Shown: piece by piece, positions 49,388 through 60,312 of the stretch | Layout: each line of letters begins with the position of its first letter | Position numbering within the stretch: the first letter of the stretch is position 1 | Assembly: GCF_024158605.1 (NCBI RefSeq) | Contig: NZ_JAMZGM010000005.1 | Coordinates: 1 to 64,000 of the forward strand | DNA length: 64,000 nucleotides | DNA from: Sebaldella sp. S0638 | GTDB taxonomy: Bacteria > Fusobacteriota > Fusobacteriia > Fusobacteriales > Leptotrichiaceae | Direction: 5' to 3' | Program-made: the position numbers and the translations under genes | Notes under the pieces: model-generated | The model's database searches: none | Told to the model about the DNA's origin: nothing | What the model saw: the letters and a program-made list of their open reading frames with translations, nothing else

Positions 49388-50569
49388 TTTAAAAAACAGA
49401 AGTGTTTTGCATATATTGACAGAGGGCTATTATGGATGTACAATTTATTATCAAGGAAATAAAGCAGAGATTACATTGTAAAAAATTAACAGAGAAGAAA
49501 AAACAACTGTCAGGGTAAAATGAAAGGAGATGAAAAAGCGGATAGTGTGAGTATAGTAACAAATAAAATTATAAAATGAAAGTGACTGGTGATGTAAAAA
49601 AATTATATGTATTAATCTGACTGTCATTAAAAAGATAACACATGAAATAGTGTCAGGAAAGACTAAAAATTCTGCGGAACAGGAAAATATCTGATTTGGT
49701 TATGAATTCTGTGAGAGATACAGGGTTAATAGGGGACAGATATACATATAGCTGATACAAAGGAGAGGGATTTAGTCCAAATTACCGGAAATATGTGGAA
49801 AATCCAAGAATAAATTTTATTTGACATAAACTATATAAGCAGAAGCAATACAATGTTATTTGGAAATATTTGGAGAACAACGATAAAGCATACATATAAT
49901 AAGTATGTGTATGAAATAATAATATATACAGTTAATATGAAACAAAAGGTAAATGACAGTTCCAGAGGATTTTAAAATAAAGGAGAAAAATTTGAAAATA
50001 TGGATTGTAAGAGAATAACTATAAAGCCGGCAGAAGTGACTTTATAGAAGTTTCTAACTGGAACTGAAGAAAGTAAAATTTAGAAAAATAAAAAAAGCTG
50101 AAATTAATTCAGAAAAAGCAGGTGTTATAGAAGAAATTGATTAAGAAACAAGCGGGTAATTGAACAAAAATATCAAAAAAGCAAAGGCTGGTGATTTATT
50201 CAGAACAGACAGCAGAGTTTGCAGTAAACTTAGGTAAAGTTTATCAGATGTCACGGGTTTAAGAATAACAGCAGTGTATAATGGGAGTTATGGGTATATA
50301 TTGAAGATTGTTTTCAGATTTTATAATAGTAAGGTAATATGAGAAACTACCATAAAGAAATAATAGATAAATCAGGAGAAATAATTAGTTTTTGACAAAA
50401 CAGGGGTTAGATAAGAGCGGAGTATAATTAGGAAGGTCAGAAAATTCAGCATCAAAAAATATTTCTGACTTTAGATATAAAAATCAAGAAAGAATTCAAA
50501 ACCAAAAATAAAATTATAAATAATGTTTTACAGAAGTAAAGTATTAATTTCTTCTGTTTCCGGGAATAG

Positions 50570-50601
50570 ATACCGGCTGTTTTTAAAGCAGCCGGTATTT
50601 T
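50570..50601 (+). terminator. Orphan intrinsic terminator
   Basis: ATACCGGCTG/CAGCCGGTAT perfect 10-bp stem and T-rich tail at the end of the gene-free stretch; probably the relic terminator of a decayed gene. Confidence 0.85.
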
Positions 50602-50916
50602 AAATACAGAATCTGTAAAAAGATAGAATGAAATACTTTTGGGATAAAATTTTATTGTGATAATTTTACTTTTTTAGAATTAATTTTAAAAACAATAGAA
50701 TAATAATTTTTTTACATATTAATATTTTCACATTCAAAAAATAAAAAAATAATATTATTTTTGGAAAAGGTACAAATTTATAGTATTTAAAAGGAGCATA
50801 AGAAATTTATATTAAATATGTAATACAAAAAATGTGAAAAAAATCATTTTTTGTAAGACGAAAATCAAAATTTTCATTATAAATATTGGGTTTTAGTATA
50901 TTTGTAAACAAAAATA

Positions 50917-50945
50917 TTGACAAATTTTTTTAAAAGTAGTACAAT
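50917..50945 (+). promoter_or_regulatory. Promoter of the autotransporter gene
   Basis: TTGACA (50917-50922), 17-base spacer, TACAAT (50940-50945), about 60 bases before the ribosome site. Confidence 0.75.
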
Positions 50946-51010
50946 ACGGTGCTAAGCATTTTCTAAGGCATTTCGAAAGTGACATTTCTATAATTTTTTG
51001 AAGGAGAAGA

Positions 51011-54000
51011 TTGGATATATTAAGGAAAGGAAACATGATATTTATGATGAAAAATAAAGATAAACTATTATTATTTTTAGCATTGAACGCAATTGCACCT
51101 TTTGCAAATGCAGAATCAAAATATGACAAATTGTATGATAAGATGATTAAGAATATAAATGAGGAAAAATCTAATGAAGATTCGTATAATTTATTGACTC
51201 GAATACTCAATCAAAGGAATAAAGAACTAAAAGATCTGTACATGCAGAGCGATTATGTAGTAAAACCGGAGTATTTAGAATGGCAGGTATTTTTCAGCGG
51301 TTTATACAGTAATGTAAAAAGAGGAGATAACACGCTGGAGAATGCGGAGTATTACTCTATGCCCAAAACAAGCATGGGAATAAATACAATTGAGAAAGGT
51401 CTGTATAATTCTATTATGAGCAGTGGTGTAAGTAATGAAACACTGGAAATGATATTAAACGGAAATACAGATGCTTATAATAACCTTACTGAGGAACAAA
51501 AAGCGATAGTATCCGGTATTTTTGGAGGAAGCGGAGTAAAAGGAAACTTTAAACCGTTCCAGAATTTGCAGGATAATAAAGTAATAGATCTGGGAATAAA
51601 TATGAAGATTAACGGACCAACAAAGAATATATCCGATATAAATATTTCTGGAATGAATGTTCCTTCAATAAATTTGAATCAGCAGTCATTTGATGCACCA
51701 GATGTATTAAATGTGCCTGAAATAGAGATACTTTCATTTAATCCGACTATACCGCATATAACAACATTGAATTTTAATTCTATACCTGTACTTACTCTAA
51801 ATGGTACAGGAGGAGGAAACGGAGGAACAACAGGTTTCTTCCCTTATGGAGATGACAGCGGATCAAATTCGATAATATCACAAATGGATATTACAAGCGG
51901 AACTATAAATGTAAGAACAAATATTTCTTCACAAGTCGGTTGGTCAACTACAAATCCGGGATTTTATGACTATACCTTAGATAATGTAATAGGGGCTCCG
52001 TCGGCTGGTCTTGAGTATAATCAAAGAGGGACTTATGATCCTATATTAGGAACATGGACTTATGAGGATGCAGTACTTCCATCGGGAATATACACAGACT
52101 CTATTAATAATAATCCGCAGGGTTATACAAATCAGGTACAGGGATTATTTAAAGTAATAGATAACCCTATAACAAGATATGGAACTGCCGGCGGGAACGT
52201 TAATGATCTGAAAGTAACATTAGAGGGCGATGTAGTAGATGCTGATTATCTGGTTCAGATACTTCACTATGATGAACACTACAGCGGTATGCAGGATCCT
52301 GTAACAGGAGAATGGAAAAACTATACTCTTGACGAGCTTGAAGAAAGAAACTGGATCACAGCTGCTGAAAAAGCAGAATTAGGAAGCAAGTTTCTGGACA
52401 CTACACTAGGACATACTACAGATAACAGATGGTTTCAGTATGTAGAAAACAACAGTTCATGGAATCTGAAAGGTTCAAATGTCGTAGCTGTAAATATTCA
52501 GGCTCACAGCGGATATCAGGATGCCAATAGTATATTTATGAACAGAGGAGAAATAATAGGACTGAATGAAGCAAGTACTGTTAATAATCTTGTAGGAAAA
52601 CAGGTTGCCTTTATGTTCACGGAAGGTGCGAGCCAGAGAAAACAAGAAGGTTTTGATAATACAGGACTGATAGAAATGAGAGCGCCTGAAAGTGTACTAT
52701 TTTTAATGACAAATAATGCATATTCATATAATTACAGCGAATCACAAGACAGCAATGGAAATCATTATATAGATGAAAATCCGGGAAAACATATATTAAT
52801 GAATAACGGCGATATGAAACTTTATGGAAATAATAATATAGGGGTGTATACACACAATGCCCCCCAGTTAGGTAAATATGAATCGGGATATTACTATTCA
52901 AATGGAACTTGGAATACATCAAAATCAATAAACAGTGGTTTGCAGAGAACAGAAATCAGATTATATAATCCTATAACTGTACTCGGAGATCAGAGTATAG
53001 GTGTAGATATAGAAAGAGAACTTAATTTTGCCAATTCTAAAATAAAGGTAGATGTGGGAACAGAAGATCCAAGACAGGCTGCGGCAAGCTCTACAGGGGT
53101 GGGCGGACTTGAAAACAGCGGTAATAGTGCCGGAGGAAATTCTGCATATACAGACAGTTCCGCAGGGATATATGTAAATATGACTAGTAATGTAATAAAT
53201 TATAATAAATATATAGTCGATCAGATTAATCCAGCAAATAATGTAAATATAGGCGGAACAATGGTGGATAATGTCCAGTTTACTCTGTCAGACTATCTTC
53301 TGAATATTGGTAATTACTCAAGAGGAGGAGTAGGTTTAAGGGTAGAAGAGTACGGGGATGTTATTTTAGGAAATTCATCAGACTCTACTACAAACCATGA
53401 AATAAACCTTTTAGCTGGCAGTGAAGGAAATGCAGGAATATACATACGCGGATCTAATTCATCAACAATAACATATGAACCGGATCCGATCTGGAATCCG
53501 GGATATACAGAAACTATTGATGTATTAGGATTCATAGGGTCAAGAGTAGTAACTGACGGCATGACAATGAATATTGACGGAAATAAACAGGTAGGAGTCC
53601 AGCTGGAAGAATACGGATATTTTTACCATAAAAACGGAACTATAAATGTAAATGGAACAAACAATACAGGAATTGCAGTAAAGCTAAGAGGTACAGGAGA
53701 AGTAAGCGATACTGGAACGCTGGCAGTTTCGGCCGGGAATCTGGGTGTATATAATGAAAGTACATTTAATATGACAGGCGGAAGCATAACAGCAAGCGGA
53801 ACAGAAGCTGTAGGAGTATACAGTGAGATAAATAACACTGATACCAACCTGAGCGGCGGAACTATAAAAGCTGAAAACGGCGGAATAGGACTCTATGCAG
53901 GTGCTAATTCAACAATAAATCTTAGTGAAGGAGTAAACTTAGTAGCCGGGAATAAAGGATTATTATTCTATAACTATGACGGCGGTATTGCTTCTGGAAA

Positions 54001-57000
54001 ATACAGTGTAACAGGAAATGTAAAAGCTACAGTGGAAGAAGGCGGAATAGCTTTCTATCTGAAATACGGAACAAACCTTGAAAACTACCTGAATACTTCA
54101 TTTACAGGGATATCAGGAGGAAGACTGGGATTAACAATGAAATCAGGGTCTATACTGTATATGCTTGAAGGAACAGGAAGTACACTGTCACTTACAACTC
54201 TTGACGGAATGGTTACACCTGTAATGGATCTGGCAAATAACGTAAGTATAAATACAGACAGTGCAGCTGACTATATACCGATATCTATGAATAAAGGTGC
54301 ATTAATACTGGACAGAGACATTAATATGGACGGAAATGATCTTTATGAAAAAGCTCAGTTTGCCTTATTGTCAGTGACACTGAACAGCGGAAAAACAATG
54401 ACTGGAAATCTGGAAAAACAAATAGGAATTGCACAGAGAAACTACGCAGGAAGTTCTGGAAGAAATGAAATAACACTAAAAAATGACGGATCAATAATTT
54501 TTAGCGGGGAAAAAGCCGTAGGAATGGCCGCTGATTATGGTCATATAGTAAATAATAATATAATAAAAACTACAGGAAATGATTCAGTAGGAATATATTC
54601 AGCTAACGGGTCGGTAACTGAAAATAACGGTGAGATAACAATTGCCGGTAATAACACAGCAGGAATATACGGGGCTAACTATCTTGACGGTATAACGACT
54701 TCAGTAGGTTTAGGTTATGGAGATGACAAAATCAATATAACAAATGCCGGTAAAGTAACAGCTGCAGGGCCGGGAAGAGTTTACGGCATATATGCTTCAA
54801 ACAGAACAGGAACACAGGGAGATAATACAGTAACGCTTAACAGCGGATCAGATATAAATCTTCAAAATTCATCAGGCGGAATAGGAGTGTATATAAATAA
54901 CGGAATTCTTAACGGAACGGGTGTACTCAGCGTAGGTTCCGACAGTATTGGAATATATGCTAAAGACAGTACGGTAAATCTTTCAGGATTAACTTTAAAT
55001 ATGACTGGAAATAACATACTAGGTTTCTATCTTGACGGAAATACAAACTTTAACGGTTCGGGGAATATAAATATTTCAGGAAATAATATAGCTGTGTTTA
55101 ACATATTATCAAACGGAACATTTAACCAGAACTTTAATATATCATCAACAGCAGGTTCTACATATACAATAGGAAATGTAAAGAACGGAACATTCCATTA
55201 TAATGGTACTGCTGATCTGGCAAGTAACGGAAGCCTTATAAACGGAAAAGATTCGGCTGTGCTTCTTGATACAGGTTCAACACTGGTGTCAACAGGTGAT
55301 AATGTAATAGGTGCTGTGCTTGAGGGGCAGTATAATTCCACACTTCCAGGAGGATTTACATCAGGAATAGATGCTGAAAACAGAGGTACAATGGTACTTG
55401 GAAATAACTCGGCCGGTCTGTACGGAAGCAACGGAACAAGACTGAAAAATATTGGTTCAATATCACTGGGTGACAGCTCTATGGGACTTCATACAAATGG
55501 AATTGGTTCAAGTGCGTCAAATAACGGGAATATAGCATTAGGAAATCTGTCTGTAGGGATTTACGGGCAAAACAGCACAAATCTTGAAAACCTGTCAAAT
55601 GGTGTAATTACAGGAAGTGGAAGAGAGACTGTAGGAATTTATGCTGACGGTTCAGCTCCTCTGACAATAGCAAATGACGGAAGAATAGAATTGAGCGGGG
55701 ATAAATCAATGGGGATTTATTCAAAAGCTGACGGAGGAACATCTGTTACTAATAACGGATCAGTGATAATAGGAAACTCATCTGATAATAATAATCCGGG
55801 AGTAGGTATTTACAGCGGAAACTTAGCCGATACAGTAATAAATAACGGAACAGTATCAGCTGGAAATTCATCTGTAGGTATATATATAAACGGAGGAACT
55901 TTAAATCAGAATAATATTGTTAATATAGGTGATAACGGAACAGGAATATACGCAGCAGGAGGAACGGTAAACTTAAATGCCGGCTCATCATTAAATGTAG
56001 CGAATAATCAGTCAATAGGTGTTTATGCATTAAACGGAACAAATGTATCAAACAGCGGAATAATGACACTTGGAAATAACAGTTTCGGCTATGTGCTTAG
56101 ATCAGGTTCAGTACTCACAAATAATGCTGATGTAACATCGGGTGACGGAAGTATTGTTGTCTTTGGAGACGGTGCAGGAAATATAGTAAATAACAATTCT
56201 GTTACACTGGGCGGATCAAACGGAGTAGCATTTTACACAGTAAACGGAGGAAATATACAGAATGGCGGAGATCTAACAGGGACAGCCGGAACAGCAAATG
56301 TAGGTATTTATAATGAAAACGGAATAATTAACAATACAGGTAAAATACGTGTAGGAGATTCTGTAATCAGGGATTTTGAAGATTCAGCAAAGAACAGTTA
56401 TGCCATAGCAATATACGGGGACAAAACAGGAATAACAAATACAGGAGATATAGAACTCGGATATTACGGAGTGGGAATTTACAGTAAGGATAATAAAGAA
56501 TCAGGACTTCCGACTGTAAACTCAGGTAAAATAACTTCAAGTTCAGAAGGTGCCATTGGTATATTCGTAGAAAACGGAGTGCTTCAAAATACAGGAGATA
56601 TAGAACTTTCAGGAGATAATTCAATAGGAATTTATGCAAATAAAAAAGCAGAGATCAATAACAGCGGAACTATAATAATGGGCGGTAATGATTCAACAGC
56701 AATTTATATGAATATATTATCAACATTAAATAATACAGGTACTATCTACATAAACGGAAATGACAGCGAAGGAATAATCATGAAAGGCGGATCACAAATC
56801 CTGAATCAGGGAACAATAAATATTGGAGCCGGAGTAAGCGGTTCGGTTATGGTCTCATACGGGGAAACAAGTTATCCGGTACCGAGTATTATAAATGCAG
56901 GAGTAATAAATGTATCAGAGAATTTTGAGTTAAAAGGAATAGATATTTCTATAAAAGTAAATCCTGATACAATAACTGAAGCAACAGTAACTGAAGATCT

Positions 57001-58360
57001 CGGAGCATCATTTGTATCAGATGCAGTACAGTTCAATGCACCATCATTTAATACAACAGAGCCTATTGGAATACTGGGAGGATTCGCAGAAGGAACACAT
57101 GCGGAAGTTTATAAATTCAAAGATGTATTTAATCCTATGACAACAGGAGGAGGACCGGATTCAGGACTTGTAAAAGTAAGAAGTAAGTCACTAACATGGT
57201 CTGCAACCCCTGTATTAAATGAAAGAGGAAATGTAGATATATGGATGCAGAAAATACCGTATGATAACTTTACAAGCGGATTATGGTATCAGGATTTCGG
57301 ACTTGCACTTGATACAAAATATGTAGGTTCAACAGGAAATATGGGTCGTATATTTGATAAAATAGATCTTATAGAAACAGAAATGGATTTTAGAAAGACT
57401 ATGTCAAGTCTCGCAGGAGATATATATTCAAATATGAATCAAAGAGAACAGACAATAGCGGATATATTTGAAGATTCACTGGGAATACTGCAAAATTCAA
57501 AAAATAATACTAAAGAAAATGTAAAGGTAAATGTAATTGCCGGAACAGGTAAATTAAAAGAAGATACAGAAGGGGTTCTCGGATATGATTATACTTCTAC
57601 AGGAGTACAACTTTTGAGAGAAGTAGAGAGAACATATAAACATACATTCGGATACTCACTGGGATATCTTCATACAGGATTTGAATTCACAGACAGTAAT
57701 GACAGTGAGGAAAAAGTAGATACAATTCAGTTAGGATTACATAATAAATATAATACAGATAACTGGATATTGAAAAATGATCTTACTGGAAGAGTAAGTT
57801 TCCATAATATGGAAAGAAACATAGACTGGACACATTCAGGAAAATCTGAAATGACAGCAAGATATGAAAGCTACAGTCTGACAAGTGACAATATACTCGG
57901 AAAAGAACTGGAGCTTGGAAAAAGAGCAAGTATAATGCCTTATGGAGGAGTTAAGGTAATGTACGGTGTAAGACCGACATTTAGTGAAAAAGGTCTTGAA
58001 GCACTGGAAGTAGACGGTAATGACGCATGGAGCGTAAAGCCGAAAGCAGGAGTGGAACTAAAAGGGGAATATCCTTTAGGAAGCAAAGAAAGCTGGAAGC
58101 TGAAAGGGTCTCTTGATTTATCATATGAGTACGAACTTGCTGACTTTAATGAAAGAGAATATGCACGACTTACAGCAGCGGAAGATTCTTATCATAAACT
58201 GGCAAAGCCGGAAGATGAAAAAGGAGCTTTCAGAACAAAAGCCACATTAGGAGTGGAAGTAGAAGACAGATACGGAGTATTCCTGACTGGGGAATATAAA
58301 ACAGGTGATGTAGGAAAAGATGACTACAGAGCAGGAATTAACCTAAAAGCAGTATTTTAG
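51011..58360 (+). CDS. Giant autotransporter adhesin (type Va)
   Basis: About 2440 residues. TTG 51011 has a strong AAGGAG site, but ATG 51035 or 51044/51047 gives a cleaner signal peptide (MKNKDKLLLFLALNAIAPFANA). Residues 30-75 are charged and helix-forming; 80-270 are low-complexity and Asn-rich. The passenger from about 480 to 1990 is a beta-helix of many 18-22-residue units of the form 'GNNSVGIYA.NGT..NNSGTI..G'. The C-terminal 300 residues are the beta-barrel autotransporter domain, ending in 'INLKAVF' with a final Phe, as in outer-membrane barrels. It would be secreted through its own barrel and displayed as an adhesin, like the large fusobacterial autotransporters. The receptor is unknown. 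Confidence 0.93.
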   Translation: MDILRKGNMIFMMKNKDKLLLFLALNAIAPFANAESKYDKLYDKMIKNINEEKSNEDSYNLLTRILNQRNKELKDLYMQSDYVVKPEYLEWQVFFSGLYSNVKRGDNTLENAEYYSMPKTSMGINTIEKGLYNSIMSSGVSNETLEMILNGNTDAYNNLTEEQKAIVSGIFGGSGVKGNFKPFQNLQDNKVIDLGINMKINGPTKNISDINISGMNVPSINLNQQSFDAPDVLNVPEIEILSFNPTIPHITTLNFNSIPVLTLNGTGGGNGGTTGFFPYGDDSGSNSIISQMDITSGTINVRTNISSQVGWSTTNPGFYDYTLDNVIGAPSAGLEYNQRGTYDPILGTWTYEDAVLPSGIYTDSINNNPQGYTNQVQGLFKVIDNPITRYGTAGGNVNDLKVTLEGDVVDADYLVQILHYDEHYSGMQDPVTGEWKNYTLDELEERNWITAAEKAELGSKFLDTTLGHTTDNRWFQYVENNSSWNLKGSNVVAVNIQAHSGYQDANSIFMNRGEIIGLNEASTVNNLVGKQVAFMFTEGASQRKQEGFDNTGLIEMRAPESVLFLMTNNAYSYNYSESQDSNGNHYIDENPGKHILMNNGDMKLYGNNNIGVYTHNAPQLGKYESGYYYSNGTWNTSKSINSGLQRTEIRLYNPITVLGDQSIGVDIERELNFANSKIKVDVGTEDPRQAAASSTGVGGLENSGNSAGGNSAYTDSSAGIYVNMTSNVINYNKYIVDQINPANNVNIGGTMVDNVQFTLSDYLLNIGNYSRGGVGLRVEEYGDVILGNSSDSTTNHEINLLAGSEGNAGIYIRGSNSSTITYEPDPIWNPGYTETIDVLGFIGSRVVTDGMTMNIDGNKQVGVQLEEYGYFYHKNGTINVNGTNNTGIAVKLRGTGEVSDTGTLAVSAGNLGVYNESTFNMTGGSITASGTEAVGVYSEINNTDTNLSGGTIKAENGGIGLYAGANSTINLSEGVNLVAGNKGLLFYNYDGGIASGKYSVTGNVKATVEEGGIAFYLKYGTNLENYLNTSFTGISGGRLGLTMKSGSILYMLEGTGSTLSLTTLDGMVTPVMDLANNVSINTDSAADYIPISMNKGALILDRDINMDGNDLYEKAQFALLSVTLNSGKTMTGNLEKQIGIAQRNYAGSSGRNEITLKNDGSIIFSGEKAVGMAADYGHIVNNNIIKTTGNDSVGIYSANGSVTENNGEITIAGNNTAGIYGANYLDGITTSVGLGYGDDKINITNAGKVTAAGPGRVYGIYASNRTGTQGDNTVTLNSGSDINLQNSSGGIGVYINNGILNGTGVLSVGSDSIGIYAKDSTVNLSGLTLNMTGNNILGFYLDGNTNFNGSGNINISGNNIAVFNILSNGTFNQNFNISSTAGSTYTIGNVKNGTFHYNGTADLASNGSLINGKDSAVLLDTGSTLVSTGDNVIGAVLEGQYNSTLPGGFTSGIDAENRGTMVLGNNSAGLYGSNGTRLKNIGSISLGDSSMGLHTNGIGSSASNNGNIALGNLSVGIYGQNSTNLENLSNGVITGSGRETVGIYADGSAPLTIANDGRIELSGDKSMGIYSKADGGTSVTNNGSVIIGNSSDNNNPGVGIYSGNLADTVINNGTVSAGNSSVGIYINGGTLNQNNIVNIGDNGTGIYAAGGTVNLNAGSSLNVANNQSIGVYALNGTNVSNSGIMTLGNNSFGYVLRSGSVLTNNADVTSGDGSIVVFGDGAGNIVNNNSVTLGGSNGVAFYTVNGGNIQNGGDLTGTAGTANVGIYNENGIINNTGKIRVGDSVIRDFEDSAKNSYAIAIYGDKTGITNTGDIELGYYGVGIYSKDNKESGLPTVNSGKITSSSEGAIGIFVENGVLQNTGDIELSGDNSIGIYANKKAEINNSGTIIMGGNDSTAIYMNILSTLNNTGTIYINGNDSEGIIMKGGSQILNQGTINIGAGVSGSVMVSYGETSYPVPSIINAGVINVSENFELKGIDISIKVNPDTITEATVTEDLGASFVSDAVQFNAPSFNTTEPIGILGGFAEGTHAEVYKFKDVFNPMTTGGGPDSGLVKVRSKSLTWSATPVLNERGNVDIWMQKIPYDNFTSGLWYQDFGLALDTKYVGSTGNMGRIFDKIDLIETEMDFRKTMSSLAGDIYSNMNQREQTIADIFEDSLGILQNSKNNTKENVKVNVIAGTGKLKEDTEGVLGYDYTSTGVQLLREVERTYKHTFGYSLGYLHTGFEFTDSNDSEEKVDTIQLGLHNKYNTDNWILKNDLTGRVSFHNMERNIDWTHSGKSEMTARYESYSLTSDNILGKELELGKRASIMPYGGVKVMYGVRPTFSEKGLEALEVDGNDAWSVKPKAGVELKGEYPLGSKESWKLKGSLDLSYEYELADFNEREYARLTAAEDSYHKLAKPEDEKGAFRTKATLGVEVEDRYGVFLTGEYKTGDVGKDDYRAGINLKAVF

Positions 58361-58378
58361 GAAGCATATTAAAATAAC

Positions 58379-58415
58379 AGGGACTGTTGTATTATTTATA
58401 CAGCAGTTCCTTTTT
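58379..58415 (+). terminator. Intrinsic terminator of the autotransporter gene
   Basis: AGGGACTGTTGTAT/ATACAGCAGTTCCT stem with G-T pairs, T5. Confidence 0.85.
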
Positions 58416-58698
58416 GAGAAAAAGTATTTTTATTAATAAATGTAATGTAAATACTGAAGTTTTTTATATAGCCGTAATTACTGGTAAAGCAGGATAAAAC
58501 AGGGTTTTTGATGCTCGAAGACAGTGATTTCCGTACAAAAAATAAAAAAATATAAAAATAAACGTGGAAATAAATAAAAATATATAGTATAATAGATAGT
58601 AAATGATAAATTTTAATAAAATGCATACTAGATCGACATCAGGCAGCAGCATTAACACAAAGATAAAAACTAACATATCTAAAATATTTTTATATTCC
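58416..58698. other. Spacer before rpmF
   Basis: A/T-rich non-coding sequence. Minus-strand frames here are low-complexity Phe/Ile/Leu shadows without ribosome sites. No RNA or repeat was recognised. Confidence 0.35.
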
Positions 58699-58727
58699 TT
58701 GACAAAGCTATGTTTTTTTATTATAAT
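58699..58727 (+). promoter_or_regulatory. Consensus promoter of rpmF
   Basis: TTGACA (58699-58704), 17-base spacer, TATAAT (58722-58727): identical to the sigma70 consensus, as expected for a ribosomal protein gene. Confidence 0.9.
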
Positions 58728-58801
58728 ATCTTGTGAATTATATAAAAATATTTAAAAGATGTTGATTATATATATGTTTTATAGGAAGGAGAAGATTAAG
58801 A

Positions 58802-58987
58802 ATGGCAGTACCTAAGAAGAGAACTTCTAAAGCTAAAAGAAATATGAGAAGATCACATGACGGAATTTCTACACCTAATATTATAATAGAGGCAGACGGA
58901 ACAGTTAGAAGACCTCACAGAGTTAATCTTGAGACTGGTGTATACAAGGGTAAACAAGTAATTGAAATCCAAGATGATACTGAGTAA
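58802..58987 (+). CDS. rpmF: 50S ribosomal protein L32
   Basis: 61 residues. 'AVPKKRTSKAKRNMRRSHDGI' is the diagnostic L32 N-terminus. The usual zinc Cys pairs are missing (the middle reads 'STPNIIIEADGTVRRPHRV'), so this is a C-minus, zinc-free L32. It heads the fatty-acid cluster, as in many bacteria, although plsX, which commonly follows, is not present. ATG 58802 lies behind AAGGAGAAG. Confidence 0.97.
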   Translation: MAVPKKRTSKAKRNMRRSHDGISTPNIIIEADGTVRRPHRVNLETGVYKGKQVIEIQDDTE

Positions 58988-59005
58988 AATATTGAAAAAT
59001 ACATG

Positions 59006-59032
59006 AGGCAAGATATTAATCTTGCTTTTTTA
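59006..59032 (+). terminator. Intrinsic terminator after rpmF
   Basis: GCAAGAT/ATCTTGC stem (59008-59014 with 59019-59025), short loop and T6; it separates rpmF from fabH transcription at least in part. Confidence 0.8.
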
Positions 59033-59201
59033 AATATACAGATGTATAATAAAAAACCAGTGTTTTTTATCAGTTTTTAATTTGAAAAAATAAATACACA
59101 TATATTAAAACACACTGAACTGTCTGATTTTTTGCTGTTTAGCCATGAACGGACAGAGGGTGCTGATGTTGTGCATAAAAATAATTTAGTAGGTGATAAT
59201 A

Positions 59202-60182
59202 TTGAAAATAGGTATATTGGGAATAGGGTCATATCTGCCCGAAAGAATTCTGACAAATAAAGAAATGGAATCTATCGTAGACACAACAGATGAATGGATT
59301 ACTACAAGAACTGGTATAAAAGAGAGAAGAATAGCTGCAGATGATGAAGCAACTTCGGATCTGTCATATAAGGCAGCATTAAAAGCAATAGAAGATGCAG
59401 GAATTGATAAAGATGAAATTGAACTTGTGATAGTAGCCACAACAACACCTGATTACTCAATGCCTTCTACAGCAGCAATAGTTCAGGATAAGTTAGGAAT
59501 AAAAAAAACTGCGGCTTTTGATATGGAAGCAGCATGTACAGGATTCGTATATGCATTGACTACAGGATACAGCTTTATCAAAGCAGGAATTTATAAAAAA
59601 GTCCTTGTCATCGGAGCAGATGTTTTTTCAAGAATCCTTGACTGGGAAGACAGAGGAACATGTATTTTATTTGGAGACGGAGCAGGAGCAGCCGTATTAG
59701 GTGAAGTGGAAACAGGAGGATATCTCGGAGGAGATCTTCAGGCTGACGGAGCAGGGGCTTTGGAACTGGTAGTGCCTTCAAGCGGCTCAAGAAAGCCGTT
59801 TAGAGAAGATGTTCTTACTAACAGAGAACAGTTTGTAAAAATGAACGGAAGAGAGATTTTCAAATTCGCAGTAAGAGCATTTCCAGAAACTTCGGAAGCT
59901 TCATTGAAGAAAGCAGGACTGGAAATAGAAGATATAGATTTATTTATACCTCATCAGGCTAATATCAGAATAATAGAATCTATAGCAAAGAGATTTAAGC
60001 AGCCTATGGAAAAATTCTATGTTAATCTGGATAAATACGGAAATACCTCAGCAGCAACAATACCAATTGCTATTGATGAAGCCAGAAACGAAGGGAAAAT
60101 CAAAAAAGGGGATAAGCTTCTTCTTGTAGGATTTGGAAGCGGACTGACTTATGGTTCATGTGTTTTAGAGTGGTCTAAATAG
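59202..60182 (+). CDS. fabH: 3-oxoacyl-ACP synthase III (KAS III)
   Basis: 326 residues. The start is TTG 59202, since AGGTG at 59191 is spaced for it; GTG 59193 overlaps that site. Catalytic residues are Cys112 (EAACTGF), His (FIPHQANIRI) and Asn (YGNTSAA). It condenses acetyl-CoA or a branched starter with malonyl-ACP to begin fatty acid synthesis. First fab gene of the cluster; about 130 bases separate it from the next gene. Confidence 0.97.
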   Translation: MKIGILGIGSYLPERILTNKEMESIVDTTDEWITTRTGIKERRIAADDEATSDLSYKAALKAIEDAGIDKDEIELVIVATTTPDYSMPSTAAIVQDKLGIKKTAAFDMEAACTGFVYALTTGYSFIKAGIYKKVLVIGADVFSRILDWEDRGTCILFGDGAGAAVLGEVETGGYLGGDLQADGAGALELVVPSSGSRKPFREDVLTNREQFVKMNGREIFKFAVRAFPETSEASLKKAGLEIEDIDLFIPHQANIRIIESIAKRFKQPMEKFYVNLDKYGNTSAATIPIAIDEARNEGKIKKGDKLLLVGFGSGLTYGSCVLEWSK

Positions 60183-60312
60183 TATTTTGCAGATTTGGGA
60201 AATTAATTAATTCATATTATGGTAGCGAATTTATCATAAAAATCTGACTGATGTTTTATAATAATATATAATAAAAAAGTAAATATTCAGAATGAATTTT
60301 TAGGAGGAACGT

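Larger units (their letters stand above)
49154..50916. other. Long gene-free stretch, probably decayed coding DNA
   Basis: No intact reading frame longer than a few dozen codons on either strand. The plus strand from about 49400 to 50520 is purine rich, like real coding strands in this window, and ribosome-site-like AAAGGAG(A) runs recur (49525, 49981). Short protein-like fragments shift frame repeatedly. An intact terminator at 50570 closes the stretch. I could not identify the ancestral gene; an earlier autotransporter or adhesin would fit the place but there is no direct evidence. Confidence 0.45.

Noticed and set aside
53000-57000. Repeats in the autotransporter as a CRISPR or tandem DNA array
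   Set aside because: The repeats are at protein level with varying DNA spacing and sequence, inside one long frame. There are no identical direct DNA repeats with unique spacers anywhere in the window.
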